Shown: positions 1 to 8,238 of the stretch, piece by piece
Numbering within the stretch: the first letter of the stretch is position 1
Layout: each line of letters opens with the position of its first letter
Assembly (NCBI RefSeq): GCF_000427465.1
Contig: NZ_ATYB01000014.1
Span: forward strand, 186,001 to 250,000
Reading direction: 5' to 3'
Length of the DNA: 64,000 nucleotides
Source of the DNA: Sinorhizobium arboris LMG 14919
GTDB taxonomy: Bacteria; Pseudomonadota; Alphaproteobacteria; Rhizobiales; Rhizobiaceae
The notes under the pieces: model-generated
The model's database searches: none
What the model was told of the DNA's origin: nothing
Seen by the model: the letters and a program-made list of their open reading frames with translations, nothing else
Position numbers and translations under genes: made by a program

Positions 1-2
1 CC

Positions 3-170
3 GGGCCGCAGGTCGCTGAAAGATACAAGATTTCGGGAATGACGTTGTACCGCTGGCTTCGCGATCCGAAGCTAGCGTTTCCGCAGCCGATGGTGGTCAA
101 CCGGCGCAAGTTCTTCAAAGAGAACGAATTGGCTGCATGGGAACGAGACCGCGCAAAAGGTGCGGCATGA
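3..170 (+). CDS. Excisionase/AlpA-like helix-turn-helix protein, 5' end outside the window
   Basis: The reading frame is open from the window edge to TGA at 168-170, giving the last 55 residues of a protein. They form a small DNA-binding fold: a helix-turn-helix (AERYKIS, MTLYRWLRD), then the basic stretch VVNRRKFF and a closing helix with WERDR. Phage excisionases and AlpA regulators share this layout, in which the protein bends attachment-site DNA or switches excision genes. Lying at the left margin of the prophage, next to early genes, fits that role. The start codon and any integrase are to the left and cannot be seen. A generic MerR/AlpA-type regulator is equally possible. Confidence 0.6.
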   Translation, partial: GPQVAERYKISGMTLYRWLRDPKLAFPQPMVVNRRKFFKENELAAWERDRAKGAA

Positions 171-192
171 GGCCAGCAGAAAACGAAAAGCA

Positions 193-224
193 GCGGGGAC
201 CGGTCGCCAAACTCACGTCCCCGC
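193..224 (+). terminator. GC-rich hairpin in the gap after the HTH gene
   Basis: GCGGGGAC at 193-200 pairs with GTCCCCGC at 217-224 around a 16-base loop, just after the first gene stops. No T-run follows, so it is either a weak terminator or an mRNA-end structure. A second short hairpin (CGCT/AGCG, 240-252) precedes the next ribosome binding site, AAGGA near 273. Confidence 0.35.
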
Positions 225-282
225 CGCTCGATCAGACATCGCTTTTATAGCGACCCCCCATCACCAACGATAAGGACCGTCG

Positions 283-600
283 ATGACGACACAAGCTAAA
301 GCACACTATCGCATGCGCGTCCAGATTTTGGACAAGGGAGAGCCGCTGGGCCTGCCCGTGGTTGTGGAAGGACGCCTTTGCTGGGCGCTTCGCAACCTAA
401 TCAGCGCCGGTGCTGCAGGATGCACGCCGATCAATCATCCTGGACCTCGCTGGAGTCACTACACGTGGAAGCTCCGCGCTATGGGCTTCGCGATCGAAAC
501 CATTCACGAGAAACACGGTGGACCCTTCCCCGGGACGCATGCGCGATACGTGCTGCATTCCGATGTTTCCGTGTTGGAAGACGCGAAGGTCGCCGCATGA
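283..600 (+). CDS. Phage winged-helix domain protein
   Basis: This 105-residue protein starts at ATG 283 behind AAGGACC. Residues 30-100 read as a small winged helix: a first helix (LCWALRNLISAG), a turn with TPINHPGPRWSHY, a recognition-like helix (TWKLRAMGF) and a wing ending in ARYVL. From memory, similar proteins annotated as winged-helix domain proteins occur in rhizobial prophage early regions. A DNA-binding role in early control or replication is inferred, with no specific target visible. Its stop overlaps the start of the next small gene (ATGA at 597-600), so the two are probably translated together. Confidence 0.55.
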   Translation: MTTQAKAHYRMRVQILDKGEPLGLPVVVEGRLCWALRNLISAGAAGCTPINHPGPRWSHYTWKLRAMGFAIETIHEKHGGPFPGTHARYVLHSDVSVLEDAKVAA

Positions 601-773
601 TGGAGGCGATCGGTGAAGACAAGGTGAGGGCTGCCGCAAGGTGGCTCTCCAAACAGAACCACGTACCGCCGCACGTCGTGAACATCCTCAAAACGAAGTT
701 CGACCTGAAGGCATTGCAGGCATGCCAAGCATGCAAACTCGCCGGCGACTATAGGCGAGGTGCCGTCGAATGA
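597..773 (+). CDS. Small phage protein, unknown function
   Basis: A 58-residue protein starts at 597, or two bases into the overlap at 600, directly coupled to the previous gene. It is predicted to be helical and basic in the middle (KVRAAARWLSKQ), with a C-x2-C-like CQACK near the end. No family is recognised. The ATGA-type overlaps at both ends (597-600 and 770-773) put it firmly in the early operon and are the main support for it being a gene. Confidence 0.5.
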   Translation: MMEAIGEDKVRAAARWLSKQNHVPPHVVNILKTKFDLKALQACQACKLAGDYRRGAVE

Positions 774-1558
774 CAGGAAAAACCAGAAAGCCGAAGAAGA
801 AGAAAGATACAAGCCTGGCGACGTGGAAGTTCGACCTGGAAAATACGGTCAACGCAGATCCGCGGCTCGGTCCCGCATGTCTGAAAATCGTGCGAGCCTA
901 CCTGGACTTTATGGGGGACATCAATGCGGCCCCATACCTGTCGCTAGTGCACCTTCGGGCGCTCACCGCGTTAACAGAGCACACGATCATCAAAGCTCGC
1001 CGTGAGCTCGTTAACGAAGGCTATTTCAAGGAAGCCGGTAAAACCAGTTCTGGAGCGATCCGGTACCAGATCGTCAATGCCGGCAAGAATCGTGTTCTCG
1101 ATCACCTCACCATCACTCGTGAAGTCCTCAAGCAGTTTGAAGCGGACAAAAAAGAGGAACGGAGAAGGCGGGCTGCTGGCACCGAGTCCTGCAATTTGTC
1201 CACTGCAAGAATTGCAGGGCTGGAGCACGATCTGCACTGCAGAATTTACAGGGACAGCACTGCAGAGAATGCAGGGAATTACGTAGAGAATACCGTAGAG
1301 GTTATTAGCTATGAAGAGGAGGAACCTCTTTCTTACTCCAACCACTACGCTGTTGTGTCTCTCGGTGACGATACGACCCAACCCTTTCCTATACCGGCAA
1401 ACGATGATGAGGCAGAGAGCATCTTGGACGCGATTTGCACCGATGTGCAGCGCGTCGACTCGGTCAGGCGCACCCTGAAGCTGTTCCTGATGGGCGGAAC
1501 TCTCTCGCCGCAAAGAGCAATGAACATTTTGGGCAGCGATGCGAGGACCGCGGCATGA
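770..1558 (+). CDS. Replication-initiator-like HTH protein with internal iterons
   Basis: This 262-residue protein begins with a lysine-rich tail (KPKKKK), then a helix-turn-helix-like region at about residues 30-95 (LGPACLKIVRAYL, then LRALTALTEHTIIKARREL). The layout recalls phage and plasmid initiators with an N-terminal winged helix. Residues about 140-170 are encoded by a stretch containing three 18-bp direct repeats, as in lambda O, where the origin lies inside the initiator gene. Downstream residues are acidic (YEEEE) and unstructured-looking. Loading of the host replisome on phage DNA is inferred from position and iterons only. A repressor-type regulator is the alternative. It overlaps both neighbours by four bases. 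Confidence 0.5.
   Translation: MTGKTRKPKKKKDTSLATWKFDLENTVNADPRLGPACLKIVRAYLDFMGDINAAPYLSLVHLRALTALTEHTIIKARRELVNEGYFKEAGKTSSGAIRYQIVNAGKNRVLDHLTITREVLKQFEADKKEERRRRAAGTESCNLSTARIAGLEHDLHCRIYRDSTAENAGNYVENTVEVISYEEEEPLSYSNHYAVVSLGDDTTQPFPIPANDDEAESILDAICTDVQRVDSVRRTLKLFLMGGTLSPQRAMNILGSDARTAA
1188..1276 (+). repeat. Candidate replication iterons: three 18-bp repeats plus an inverted half
   Basis: Three copies of a repeat of form ACTGCA-N6-GCAGGG (third base group varies) lie at 1202-1219, 1236-1253 and 1259-1276, with start spacings of 34 and 23 bases. A fourth, inverted half at 1188-1196 (CCTGCAATT) is the exact complement of AATTGCAGG at 1210-1218. They sit inside the initiator-like gene. 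Short GTAGAG repeats (1284-1299) follow. The layout matches initiator binding sites of an origin, though binding is not shown. Confidence 0.5.
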
Positions 1559-1803
1559 GCGAAACGCAGATCATAGTGTTCCCTCTGGCCCGGCGGGTCG
1601 GAAAGATCAGAACGGCAGCGGCGACGTTGAAGGCAATGCGCACCGAAAAAATGGCGCGCGCATATCGGGCTCAGATCACCGCGGTGCTGCTCAACCATCT
1701 CTGCAAGCTCGGTGTCGATCCGGTCGAACGGCCCGAACGTGTTTGTGAGTTTTGGCGAGCTGTCCATGACGAGATTGCAAAAGGCATGGAGGGAGCCGCT
1801 TGA
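1555..1803 (+). CDS. DUF6074-like small phage protein
   Basis: An 82-residue protein begins at ATG 1555, overlapping the stop of the initiator-like gene (ATGA). It carries the VFPLARRVGKIR motif near the N-terminus and a helical C-terminal half (ITAVLLNHLCKLG, FWRAVHDEI). I recognise this as the pattern of the DUF6074 family, small proteins of unknown function that are frequent in rhizobial prophages beside replication genes. No catalytic residues are evident. The basic N-terminus suggests nucleic-acid contact, which is a guess. Confidence 0.6.
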   Translation: MSETQIIVFPLARRVGKIRTAAATLKAMRTEKMARAYRAQITAVLLNHLCKLGVDPVERPERVCEFWRAVHDEIAKGMEGAA

Positions 1804-2894
1804 TGGAAGAGCGATATTTTCCCGTTTGGGATCAGCAGCCGAGCGAAGAATTCGTGAGCGGCTGGCATGAGCACTTGAATTCGACCGGCTACCCGGAACA
1901 GTTCGATCGCGTCTCCACAGTACGGCCGTTCAATCTGGCGGACGTCCGACTGCTCTCCGGTGAACTCCGGGTTCCGACCACGCGCCGCGAAGATCAGTCG
2001 TTGGTGCCTTGCCCACTGTGCCAGCCAAACAGTCCGAAATTCAAAGTCGGTCGGATGGCCTGGTTCCCACACGAAAAGACGGTTCTTTTCATCGGTCATG
2101 AATGTGCGAAAAAGCACATCGGCGAAGACTATGTGAAAGCTGACGACCTCTATCGCAAGCAGGCGCGCTGCCGGCGCTATCAGGCGTCGTGGGAAGAGTT
2201 CCAATTTCGCCGTGAGGATCTGTGCGCCTTGGTGGCGCGCATGATGCCGGTGGCGAAGTCACTAGAGCTCTCGCGTTGGCACCAGTTGGAGAAAGATGCG
2301 CCAGGGTTCGCGCCGTTCCTCCATAACGAACTGTCCCTGATGAACGGCTCCATCTCTGTCATGGTGGATACCGGGCTCAAGGACGACCGGAAGAAGCGGA
2401 TATTCGAAACTCTGCATGTCGGGGCCGTCCGCGGCTACGAAGTACTCGGCTCGAGCCGCCGACCGGTGAGGGACCTGGAAAAGGCAAAGCAGGTCCTCGA
2501 TGACATTGCCAATCCCTTGCCTGCTTGGAACGCGAGCGACGATGACACGGCCGGGATGGAGGAAATCCTCTCCCGCGGTCTCCGAGCAATGTCGATGCTG
2601 AAGAGCCTCCGCGAGACACTCGCCTTCCTCCTGGGCGCGCGTGGCTTCTGGAATGCTGAAAATTTGGCCGTGCTGGAGAGGTGGGGCCGGATGGATGAAT
2701 CCCCGTTTGCCTTGTTGGAGTTCCGCAGAGAGGGCAATCATGTGTTCCTGCGGTCGGAGAGCTATCAGGGCAAGCACTACTCGAACATCACCGTACCTGA
2801 ATCCCTCTACGCATATCTTCCCGATCCGGAGAGCTACGCTCCCTTGAGCCCCATCAACGAAATTTACCCGGATGCAAAAACATGGCGCGCATGA
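1800..2894 (+). CDS. Conserved-looking phage early protein, unknown function
   Basis: This 364-residue protein is coupled to the preceding gene (ATGA at 1800). Residues 60-105 contain CPLC, then a histidine-cysteine pair (GHEC) after about 30 residues, so a single zinc-binding site is plausible. The rest is mostly helical with charged segments, without a signal peptide or membrane segment. I do not recognise the family. Its place between the initiator-like gene and RNase HI points to DNA replication or nucleotide work, but nothing in the sequence proves it. It overlaps the RNase HI start by 13 bases. Confidence 0.55.
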   Translation: MMEERYFPVWDQQPSEEFVSGWHEHLNSTGYPEQFDRVSTVRPFNLADVRLLSGELRVPTTRREDQSLVPCPLCQPNSPKFKVGRMAWFPHEKTVLFIGHECAKKHIGEDYVKADDLYRKQARCRRYQASWEEFQFRREDLCALVARMMPVAKSLELSRWHQLEKDAPGFAPFLHNELSLMNGSISVMVDTGLKDDRKKRIFETLHVGAVRGYEVLGSSRRPVRDLEKAKQVLDDIANPLPAWNASDDDTAGMEEILSRGLRAMSMLKSLRETLAFLLGARGFWNAENLAVLERWGRMDESPFALLEFRREGNHVFLRSESYQGKHYSNITVPESLYAYLPDPESYAPLSPINEIYPDAKTWRA

Positions 2895-3484
2895 GCAAAA
2901 ACCGATTTCGTAAATTCACTGGCAAGCGCTCCTATGAAATCGACCATGAGGTTTTCTCTGTCGGGCTTCATATCTTCGCTGATGGCGCTTGCGAGCCCAA
3001 CCCCGGCCCTGGCGGCTGGGGCGTGGCAGTCTACAGGGACGGCATGGAGGTTGCTTCCGATCACGGTGGCGACGCTGACACCACGAACAACCGGATGGAG
3101 CTGACAGGGCTGTTGAGGGGTATCGAAGCCGCAAAGTCGTTCGGTTCGCCAGTCACGATCTGGTGTGATAGCCAATATGCCGTCAAGGGCACCAACGAAT
3201 GGCGTCACGGTTGGAAGAAACACGGATGGCAGCGAGGCGGCCCGAATGCGGATCCGAAGAACCGCATCCTGCTCAATGCCGAGCTGTGGCGGGCGATCGA
3301 TGACGCCTTGGCTGGTACGGACCACATCAAGATTAAGTGGTGCAAAGGTCACGCCGGCATTACTGGCAACGAGCGCGCGGACCAATTGTCAAATATCGGC
3401 ATTGCGTCGCTCGCCGCGGTCCCACTAGCGCAAGAACCTGTTGATTACCTAACCGCCGAATATCGTAGTCTAATGGGTGAATAG
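2882..3484 (+). CDS. rnhA: Ribonuclease HI, phage copy
   Basis: Cytoplasmic enzyme that cuts the RNA strand of RNA-DNA hybrids, for example primers or R-loops. All active-site positions are present: D34 in FADGACEPNPGPGGWG, E73 in NNRMELTG, D96 in WCDSQYA, H157 in KGHAG and D167 in ERAD. The basic handle region (EWRHGWKKHGW) is also there. At 200 residues it is longer than typical bacterial RNase HI (about 150), with roughly 30 extra residues at each end. The start at 2882 overlaps the previous gene by 13 bases; 2891 is an alternative. In the early operon it most likely removes primers or resolves origin transcripts. Confidence 0.9.
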   Translation: MARMSKNRFRKFTGKRSYEIDHEVFSVGLHIFADGACEPNPGPGGWGVAVYRDGMEVASDHGGDADTTNNRMELTGLLRGIEAAKSFGSPVTIWCDSQYAVKGTNEWRHGWKKHGWQRGGPNADPKNRILLNAELWRAIDDALAGTDHIKIKWCKGHAGITGNERADQLSNIGIASLAAVPLAQEPVDYLTAEYRSLMGE

Positions 3485-3540
3485 TGCTGGATTCTCAAAT
3501 ATTTGCTATGCTTCGCAAATCGGAAAACGAGGGCGTTTGA
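3485..3540 (+). promoter_or_regulatory. Short gap with inverted repeat and weak -10, before the NusG-like gene
   Basis: ATTTGC (3501-3506) and GCAAAT (3515-3520) form an inverted repeat around TATGCTTC. TATGCT at 3507-3512 could serve as a -10 element, but no good -35 precedes it. The repeat may be an operator that times expression of the antiterminator gene starting at 3541. Confidence 0.3.
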
Positions 3541-4050
3541 ATGGGTCACTGGTACGTTTTGAGGACGCGCGCAGGGCAGCAGCAGAAGGCCATGCTCGAA
3601 TTCGATGATAACGGGATCACGGCTTACTGCCCAACGATGCGGCGGGAAACCAGGCATCATCAAACAAAAAAATGGATCATGCGGGAATATCCGCTTTTCA
3701 CCGGTTATGTCTTCGCGAACCTTCGCATTGCCGATTTCGGCACGCTCCGCGAAATGCGTTCTGTCCTGTCTTTTTTGGCGGATGCCGGCGGGACGCCGAT
3801 ACCCGTGCCAGGCGATGTTGTGCAAGACATCCGGGATGCACAGGAGCGTGGAGACTTCGACGTTCTCCGGCCGCCTGTTCGTCGCCTGAAAGCTGGCGAC
3901 ACCGTGCAGCTCAAAGACGGCCCTCTCTCAGGTCATTACGCATCAGTAACGAATGTAGTAGGACGGCGCGCAATCAAAGCTGTTGTGGAGATGTTTGGAT
4001 CTCTGCGCGAGGTAGAAATCGGGCTTGAAAGTATCAGGCGAGTAGCTTAA
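3541..4050 (+). CDS. NusG-family transcription elongation/antitermination protein
   Basis: This 169-residue protein has the two NusG domains. An N-terminal NGN domain covers residues 1-100 (HWYVLRTRAGQQQKA, then MREYPLFTGYVFANL), and a C-terminal KOW domain covers about 113-167 (LKAGDTVQLKDGPLSGHYASV). Specialised NusG paralogues such as RfaH bind RNA polymerase and let it read through terminators in particular operons. This copy sits last in the early region, about 215 bases before the terminase genes and a leader with terminator-like hairpins. It is therefore a good candidate for the late-gene switch, a job done by Q in lambda. That role is inferred; the family assignment is clear. Confidence 0.88.
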   Translation: MGHWYVLRTRAGQQQKAMLEFDDNGITAYCPTMRRETRHHQTKKWIMREYPLFTGYVFANLRIADFGTLREMRSVLSFLADAGGTPIPVPGDVVQDIRDAQERGDFDVLRPPVRRLKAGDTVQLKDGPLSGHYASVTNVVGRRAIKAVVEMFGSLREVEIGLESIRRVA

Positions 4051-4264
4051 ATTGCCGCTCAGCGATTTGCAGCCTGTATCTGCTGGGCGCCAAAGAGTGA
4101 CCCACGGGGCTTAGGGGAAATTTCGCGTTCCCCGCCTTGGCTTTACTTTGCCAAAATTCCCTTCCGTTGATGACGCACGCTCTGGTTTTACTCGGCCGGT
4201 GTCAAGCGTATCGAACACGCCTACCGCTGGCTGATGCGGTTTTCCATTTTCGACAGGTGACATC
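4051..4264 (+). promoter_or_regulatory. Late-operon leader with two hairpins
   Basis: The 214 non-coding bases hold two stem-loops. GGGGAA (4114-4119) pairs with TTCCCC (4128-4133) without a T-run. ACCGC (4223-4227) pairs with GCGGT (4236-4240) and is followed by TTTCC and then ATTTT, like a weak intrinsic terminator. After it comes the motif TTCCATTTTCGACAGGTGA, which serves as the ribosome binding region of the terminase small subunit and recurs in variant form before two other genes. The arrangement suits antitermination by the upstream NusG-like protein. No convincing -35/-10 pair was found. Confidence 0.45.
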
Positions 4265-4783
4265 ATGAGCGCTCCGGTGGGCAACCAGTTCTGGAAGGCG
4301 AGAAGCTCGCACGGCCGGAAGCCAATCTTCGCGAATCCTGATGATCTGTGGACCGCCTGCGTCGAGTATTTCGAGTGGGTGGAGGAAAATCCTCTCTACG
4401 AGGCGAAGGCCTTCTCGTATCAGGGCGAGACCAAGATCGAGAGCATTCCGAAGATGCGGGCGATGACAATCGATGGGCTGTGTTTATTTCTCGATATCGG
4501 CATCCAGACTTGGCACGATTACAAGGGCAGGGATGATTTTTCGGAAGTCACCTCGCGAGCCGAGAACGTCATCCGGTCGCAGAAGTTTGCCGGCGCCGCG
4601 GCTGACTTGCTCAACGCAAACATTATTGCTCGGGATCTCGGCTTGGCGGACAAGGCAGAGCTGACCGGCAAGGACGGCGGCCCGATCGAAACGAAGGATG
4701 CCAGCGAGAACGAGATAGCGCGTCGCGTCGCGTTCATGCTGGCAAAGGGCCTCCAGGCGAAGAAGCCCGATGAATCTGAATGA
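4265..4783 (+). CDS. Terminase small subunit (P22 gp3-like DNA-packaging protein)
   Basis: The 172-residue protein begins [18 protein letters not shown], a start I associate with P22-type DNA-packaging proteins. A helix-turn-helix-like part follows ([20 protein letters not shown]). Small terminase subunits form a ring that recognises phage DNA and hands it to the large subunit for cutting and packaging. The C-terminal third ([16 protein letters not shown]) is helical and likely contacts the large subunit. Its end overlaps the large-subunit start by 14 bases, which is typical of this pair. Confidence 0.85.
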   Translation: MSAPVGNQFWKARSSHGRKPIFANPDDLWTACVEYFEWVEENPLYEAKAFSYQGETKIESIPKMRAMTIDGLCLFLDIGIQTWHDYKGRDDFSEVTSRAENVIRSQKFAGAAADLLNANIIARDLGLADKAELTGKDGGPIETKDASENEIARRVAFMLAKGLQAKKPDESE

Positions 4784-6356
4784 GGTTCTAGCGGCGTTCA
4801 ACGCGCTGCCTGCTGAGGAGCGGAAAGAACTTGAACGGCTGGCCCTCGAAGGAACCAAGGGGCAATTGTTCGTCCCAAACCCGGGCCCGCAAACAGACGC
4901 CTGGTTCTCTGAAGCCGACGAGCTTTTCTATGGCGGCGGCGCTGGTGGCGGGAAGACGACGCTGTTGTGCGGCCTCGCGATCGAACGCCACAAGGACAGC
5001 CTGATCTTCCGGCGCCAAATCCCGCAGGTCGACGGCCTCGAAAAGGAAGTCGAGCGCATCCTTGGCACACGCGACGGCTACAACAGCCAAGTCCACAAGT
5101 GGCGCCTTCCTGCTGGCAACCGGCTGCAGTTTGCCGGCATGCCCAACGAGACCGACAAGGAGAAGTACCAGGGCCGCCAGAACGATCTGAAGGGCTGGGA
5201 CGAAATCACCCAATTCACGGAAACGCAGTTCCGCTACGTGAACGCCTGGAACCGAGATGCGAGCGGCGGACGATGCCGGATCGTTGCAACGGGAAACCCG
5301 CCGACGTCTGCTCAAGGCATGTGGGTGGTGAAATACTGGGGCCCATGGCTCGATCCTTCGCACCCGAATCCTGCTGCGCCTGGTGAGCTTCGATGGTTCA
5401 CGACCGTCGACGGCGAAGATATCGAGGTAGAGGGCAGGGGGCCGCACTTCGTCAACGGCGAATGGGTCGAAGCGGTTTCCCGGACGTTCATTCCCTCACG
5501 TCTCGAAGACAATCCGGACCTGATGGCGACCGGCTACGCTTCGAGGCTGAATGCCCTTCCGAAAGAGCTTCGCGAGCGCCTGCGCAACGGCGCGTTCGAT
5601 GTCGAGGCGGAAGACGATCCTTGGCAGATCATCCCCACCAAATGGGTGAAGGCCGCACAGGCTCGATGGACCGAACGCCCGCCGGAAGATGTGCCGATGA
5701 GTGCCGTTGCCGCGGACGTGGCGCAGGGTGGGCCGGATAAAACGCAGATCCAGACGCGCTATGATTGGTGGTATTCCCGCTTCAGCAGCTACAAGGGCAG
5801 CGAAACTCCGGACGGACCGACGGTTGCCGGCCTGATCATCAAGGAAATGCGTGACCGTTGCCGCGTTATTGTTGATGCCGGCGGCGGCTATGGCGGCGAT
5901 ACCCTGACGCAATTGGCTCATGCCGATGTCGATTGCTTCGGCTTCAAAGGTGGGTCTGCTTCTGCCTCCCGAACGCGGGAAGGCATGTACGGCTTCAAAA
6001 ACCTTCGCTCGCAAGTGGTTTGGCAATTCCGCGAGCAGCTCGACCCCGACTACGGGTCGCAAATCGCACTGCCCCCTGACCCGGAACTGTCGGCTGATCT
6101 CTGTGCCTTCCGGTACGAGATACGGGCAGGGGGCGGCGGCGAGGAAATCGTCGTTCTTCCTAAGGAAGACATGAAGGAAATGCTGGGTCGATCGCCTGAC
6201 AAGGGCGACACGACCATCATGCTTTCCGCTTCCAAGCTGGGCGGCCTCAAGCGCCCGAAGGCCGCCCAGGAACGCCGCGAACATCAGCGCCTGCGGCTTC
6301 AATCCGTCACTTCCAACGCCTCCCTGAAGGCACGTCTGCGAGGAAAGAAGCGATGA
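4770..6356 (+). CDS. Terminase large subunit
   Basis: Motor and nuclease that drives phage DNA into the prohead and cuts it. Of 528 residues, the N-terminal ATPase has Walker A at 55-65 ([11 protein letters not shown]) and Walker B with its catalytic acid at 140-146 (LKGWDEI, E145). The C-terminal RNase H-like nuclease shows acidic positions in VAADVAQGG (near 316) and [11 protein letters not shown] (near 374). Length and domain order match the headful-type terminase family. It overlaps its small-subunit partner upstream and the next small gene by four bases (ATGA). The call is certain; the packaging mode (headful or end-specific) cannot be told from sequence alone. Confidence 0.95.
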   Translation: MNLNEVLAAFNALPAEERKELERLALEGTKGQLFVPNPGPQTDAWFSEADELFYGGGAGGGKTTLLCGLAIERHKDSLIFRRQIPQVDGLEKEVERILGTRDGYNSQVHKWRLPAGNRLQFAGMPNETDKEKYQGRQNDLKGWDEITQFTETQFRYVNAWNRDASGGRCRIVATGNPPTSAQGMWVVKYWGPWLDPSHPNPAAPGELRWFTTVDGEDIEVEGRGPHFVNGEWVEAVSRTFIPSRLEDNPDLMATGYASRLNALPKELRERLRNGAFDVEAEDDPWQIIPTKWVKAAQARWTERPPEDVPMSAVAADVAQGGPDKTQIQTRYDWWYSRFSSYKGSETPDGPTVAGLIIKEMRDRCRVIVDAGGGYGGDTLTQLAHADVDCFGFKGGSASASRTREGMYGFKNLRSQVVWQFREQLDPDYGSQIALPPDPELSADLCAFRYEIRAGGGGEEIVVLPKEDMKEMLGRSPDKGDTTIMLSASKLGGLKRPKAAQERREHQRLRLQSVTSNASLKARLRGKKR

Positions 6357-6565
6357 GCAAGCTTTTCGGTGGCGACAAGCCCGACTATCCCGATCCGGAA
6401 CCGCCGGCAACGATGCCCGATCCTGATGACCCGTTGGCCAAGCGCCAGCGTCGCAAGCAGACGCGCACGCTGAGCACGCCCAGCAGCTCGACCGCTGACC
6501 GGTTGGCGCCTGTTCCCGGCACCATCGGCCGCGAGTTCACGCGCTCGACGCTGGGTGCGAACTGA
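6353..6565 (+). CDS. Small proline-rich phage protein between terminase and portal
   Basis: A 70-residue protein, rich in proline, aspartate and arginine (PDYPDPEPPATMPDPDDP, then KRQRRKQTR), is probably disordered. It overlaps the terminase stop by four bases and the portal start by one. Short, unstructured proteins at this spot are common in podoviral prophages and may be assembly factors. I do not recognise a family. Tight coupling on both sides supports it being translated. Confidence 0.6.
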   Translation: MSKLFGGDKPDYPDPEPPATMPDPDDPLAKRQRRKQTRTLSTPSSSTADRLAPVPGTIGREFTRSTLGAN

Positions 6566-8238
6566 TGGCGGATCAAGCCGGCAAGGACCTGATGGAAATC
6601 GACTCCCGCCTGTTCTCGGGCAAGGGAAGTCTCGACAGTTTCCACCAGGAGATTGCCGAGTTCTTCTATCCTGAGCGCGCGAGCTTCACGCAGGAGCTCG
6701 TGCTCGGGCAGGACTTTGCCTCCCACTTGACGGATTCTTACCCCGTGCAGGTGCGGCGTGAGCTCGGCGACCAGATCGGCTCCATGGTTCGGCCCTCCGA
6801 TCGGCAGTGGTTCAAGGCCAGTGCTTCGAATGAGCGCGTGGCTCGTGACAGCTCCGCAAAACAGTTTCTCGAGTTCATGACCGACGTGAACCGGGCAATC
6901 CTCTATTCCCGGGACAGCGGCTATCGTCGGGCGGCCAACGAGTGCGAGCACGACTTCTCGGCGTTCGGGATGGGCTGGGTGCAAGTCAGCTACAACAAGA
7001 AACGCGACAACCTGCTTTTCCGGACGCACCATCCGCGGAATATGGCCGGGTGCGAAGGCCACGACGGGCGCGTGAACCACGTTCACCGCAAGTGCGATAT
7101 GAAGGCGCACACGATGGCGCACCTCTTCGGCGAAGCAAAGTTGCCGCAGCCGGTGAAGAACGCTCTTCAGCGCAAGGACCTCTCCAGCACGTTCAAGACG
7201 CGGCACGTCTTCATCCCGCTCGATGTCTACGAGCCCTATCGCAAGTTTCCGGCGGGCGCGAAGTGGGCCGACATCTATGTGACGGAAGATGGCGCCATTC
7301 TTCAGGAGCTTCCTGCCTTTACGTTCGACTACATCGCCCCGCGGTGGAAGACGGTCTCCGGGCACTTCTACGCGTTCTCGCCGGCCGTCGTTGTCGGCAT
7401 TCCGCAGGCTCGCATGCTTCAACGCATGATGATGACCATCATCGAAGCGGGCGAAAAGCAGGTCGATCCGCCGATGATTGCGACGGAAGACGCGGTAACG
7501 AGCCCGATCGACCTGACCCCGAACGGTGTCACCTTCATTGATGCCGAATATGACGAGCGTCTTGGTGCTGCTCTTCGTGCTGTCGACCTCGGCAAGAACA
7601 CAGGCCTTGGCGTCGATCTCGTCAACGATGCTCGAAGCACCCTGACCGAGGCGTTCTACCTCAACAAGCTTGCCCCGATGGCTTCCCTGCAGGGCCGTGA
7701 GGTGACGGCCTACCAGGCATCGCAGATGGTGCAGGAGTACATCCGCCATGCTCTGCCGCTGTTCGAGCCGATCGAGGACGAATGGACCGGCGCAACGCTG
7801 GATCTCGTAACCGAGAAGGTGATGCGTGCGGGCGGTTATGGTCCGGTGGACCGCAACGGAATTCCGGTGGACATGCCTGATATCCTGCTCGGGCAGAACA
7901 TCACCTACGAGTTCAACAACTCGCTGAAGGAAGCCCGCGACCGGCAAGTGATCAACGGCTATCAGGAATCGTCCGCGATCCTTCAGGCCGGCATGGCTCT
8001 CGATCCTTCGCTCGCCTCCGACGTCGACACCCGGACGATGTTCCGGGATGCATTCGGCGCTGTCCCGGGTGGTCGCGCCGACTGGCTCGTCAACAAGGAA
8101 CAGGCGGACGCCGGCCGCCAGCAGATGCAAGAGCAAATGGCGGCACAGCAGCAAATGCAGCAGGTGGGACAAGGTGCCGAAGTCGCGGGCCTCGTTGGCA
8201 ATGCGGCTCAACAGCTCCAGGCGGCAATGAATGGCTGA
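6565..8238 (+). CDS. Portal / head-to-tail connector protein (T7 gp8-like)
   Basis: This 557-residue protein matches the podoviral head-tail connector family. Supporting features are the N-terminal helical region with FYPERASF, the region WFKASASNERVARDS and the end rich in Gln and Met (QQMQEQMAAQQQM), typical of the portal crown. Twelve copies normally form the ring through which DNA enters and leaves the capsid and on which the tail is built. It follows the terminase, whose large subunit docks on it, and precedes the scaffold, the usual head-gene order. The start codon overlaps the preceding stop by one base (TGATG). Confidence 0.88.
   Translation: MADQAGKDLMEIDSRLFSGKGSLDSFHQEIAEFFYPERASFTQELVLGQDFASHLTDSYPVQVRRELGDQIGSMVRPSDRQWFKASASNERVARDSSAKQFLEFMTDVNRAILYSRDSGYRRAANECEHDFSAFGMGWVQVSYNKKRDNLLFRTHHPRNMAGCEGHDGRVNHVHRKCDMKAHTMAHLFGEAKLPQPVKNALQRKDLSSTFKTRHVFIPLDVYEPYRKFPAGAKWADIYVTEDGAILQELPAFTFDYIAPRWKTVSGHFYAFSPAVVVGIPQARMLQRMMMTIIEAGEKQVDPPMIATEDAVTSPIDLTPNGVTFIDAEYDERLGAALRAVDLGKNTGLGVDLVNDARSTLTEAFYLNKLAPMASLQGREVTAYQASQMVQEYIRHALPLFEPIEDEWTGATLDLVTEKVMRAGGYGPVDRNGIPVDMPDILLGQNITYEFNNSLKEARDRQVINGYQESSAILQAGMALDPSLASDVDTRTMFRDAFGAVPGGRADWLVNKEQADAGRQQMQEQMAAQQQMQQVGQGAEVAGLVGNAAQQLQAAMNG

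Noticed and set aside
1188..1276. Possible CRISPR array
   Set aside because: The repeats are only 18 bp with uneven short spacers and lie inside a coding gene; no cas genes are present.
4216..4227. Sequence close to the RfaH ops element (GCGGTAGGCGTG on the reverse strand) in the late leader
   Set aside because: It is on the template side of the late genes and has one extra G compared with ops, so it would not be read by a NusG paralogue moving toward terminase.
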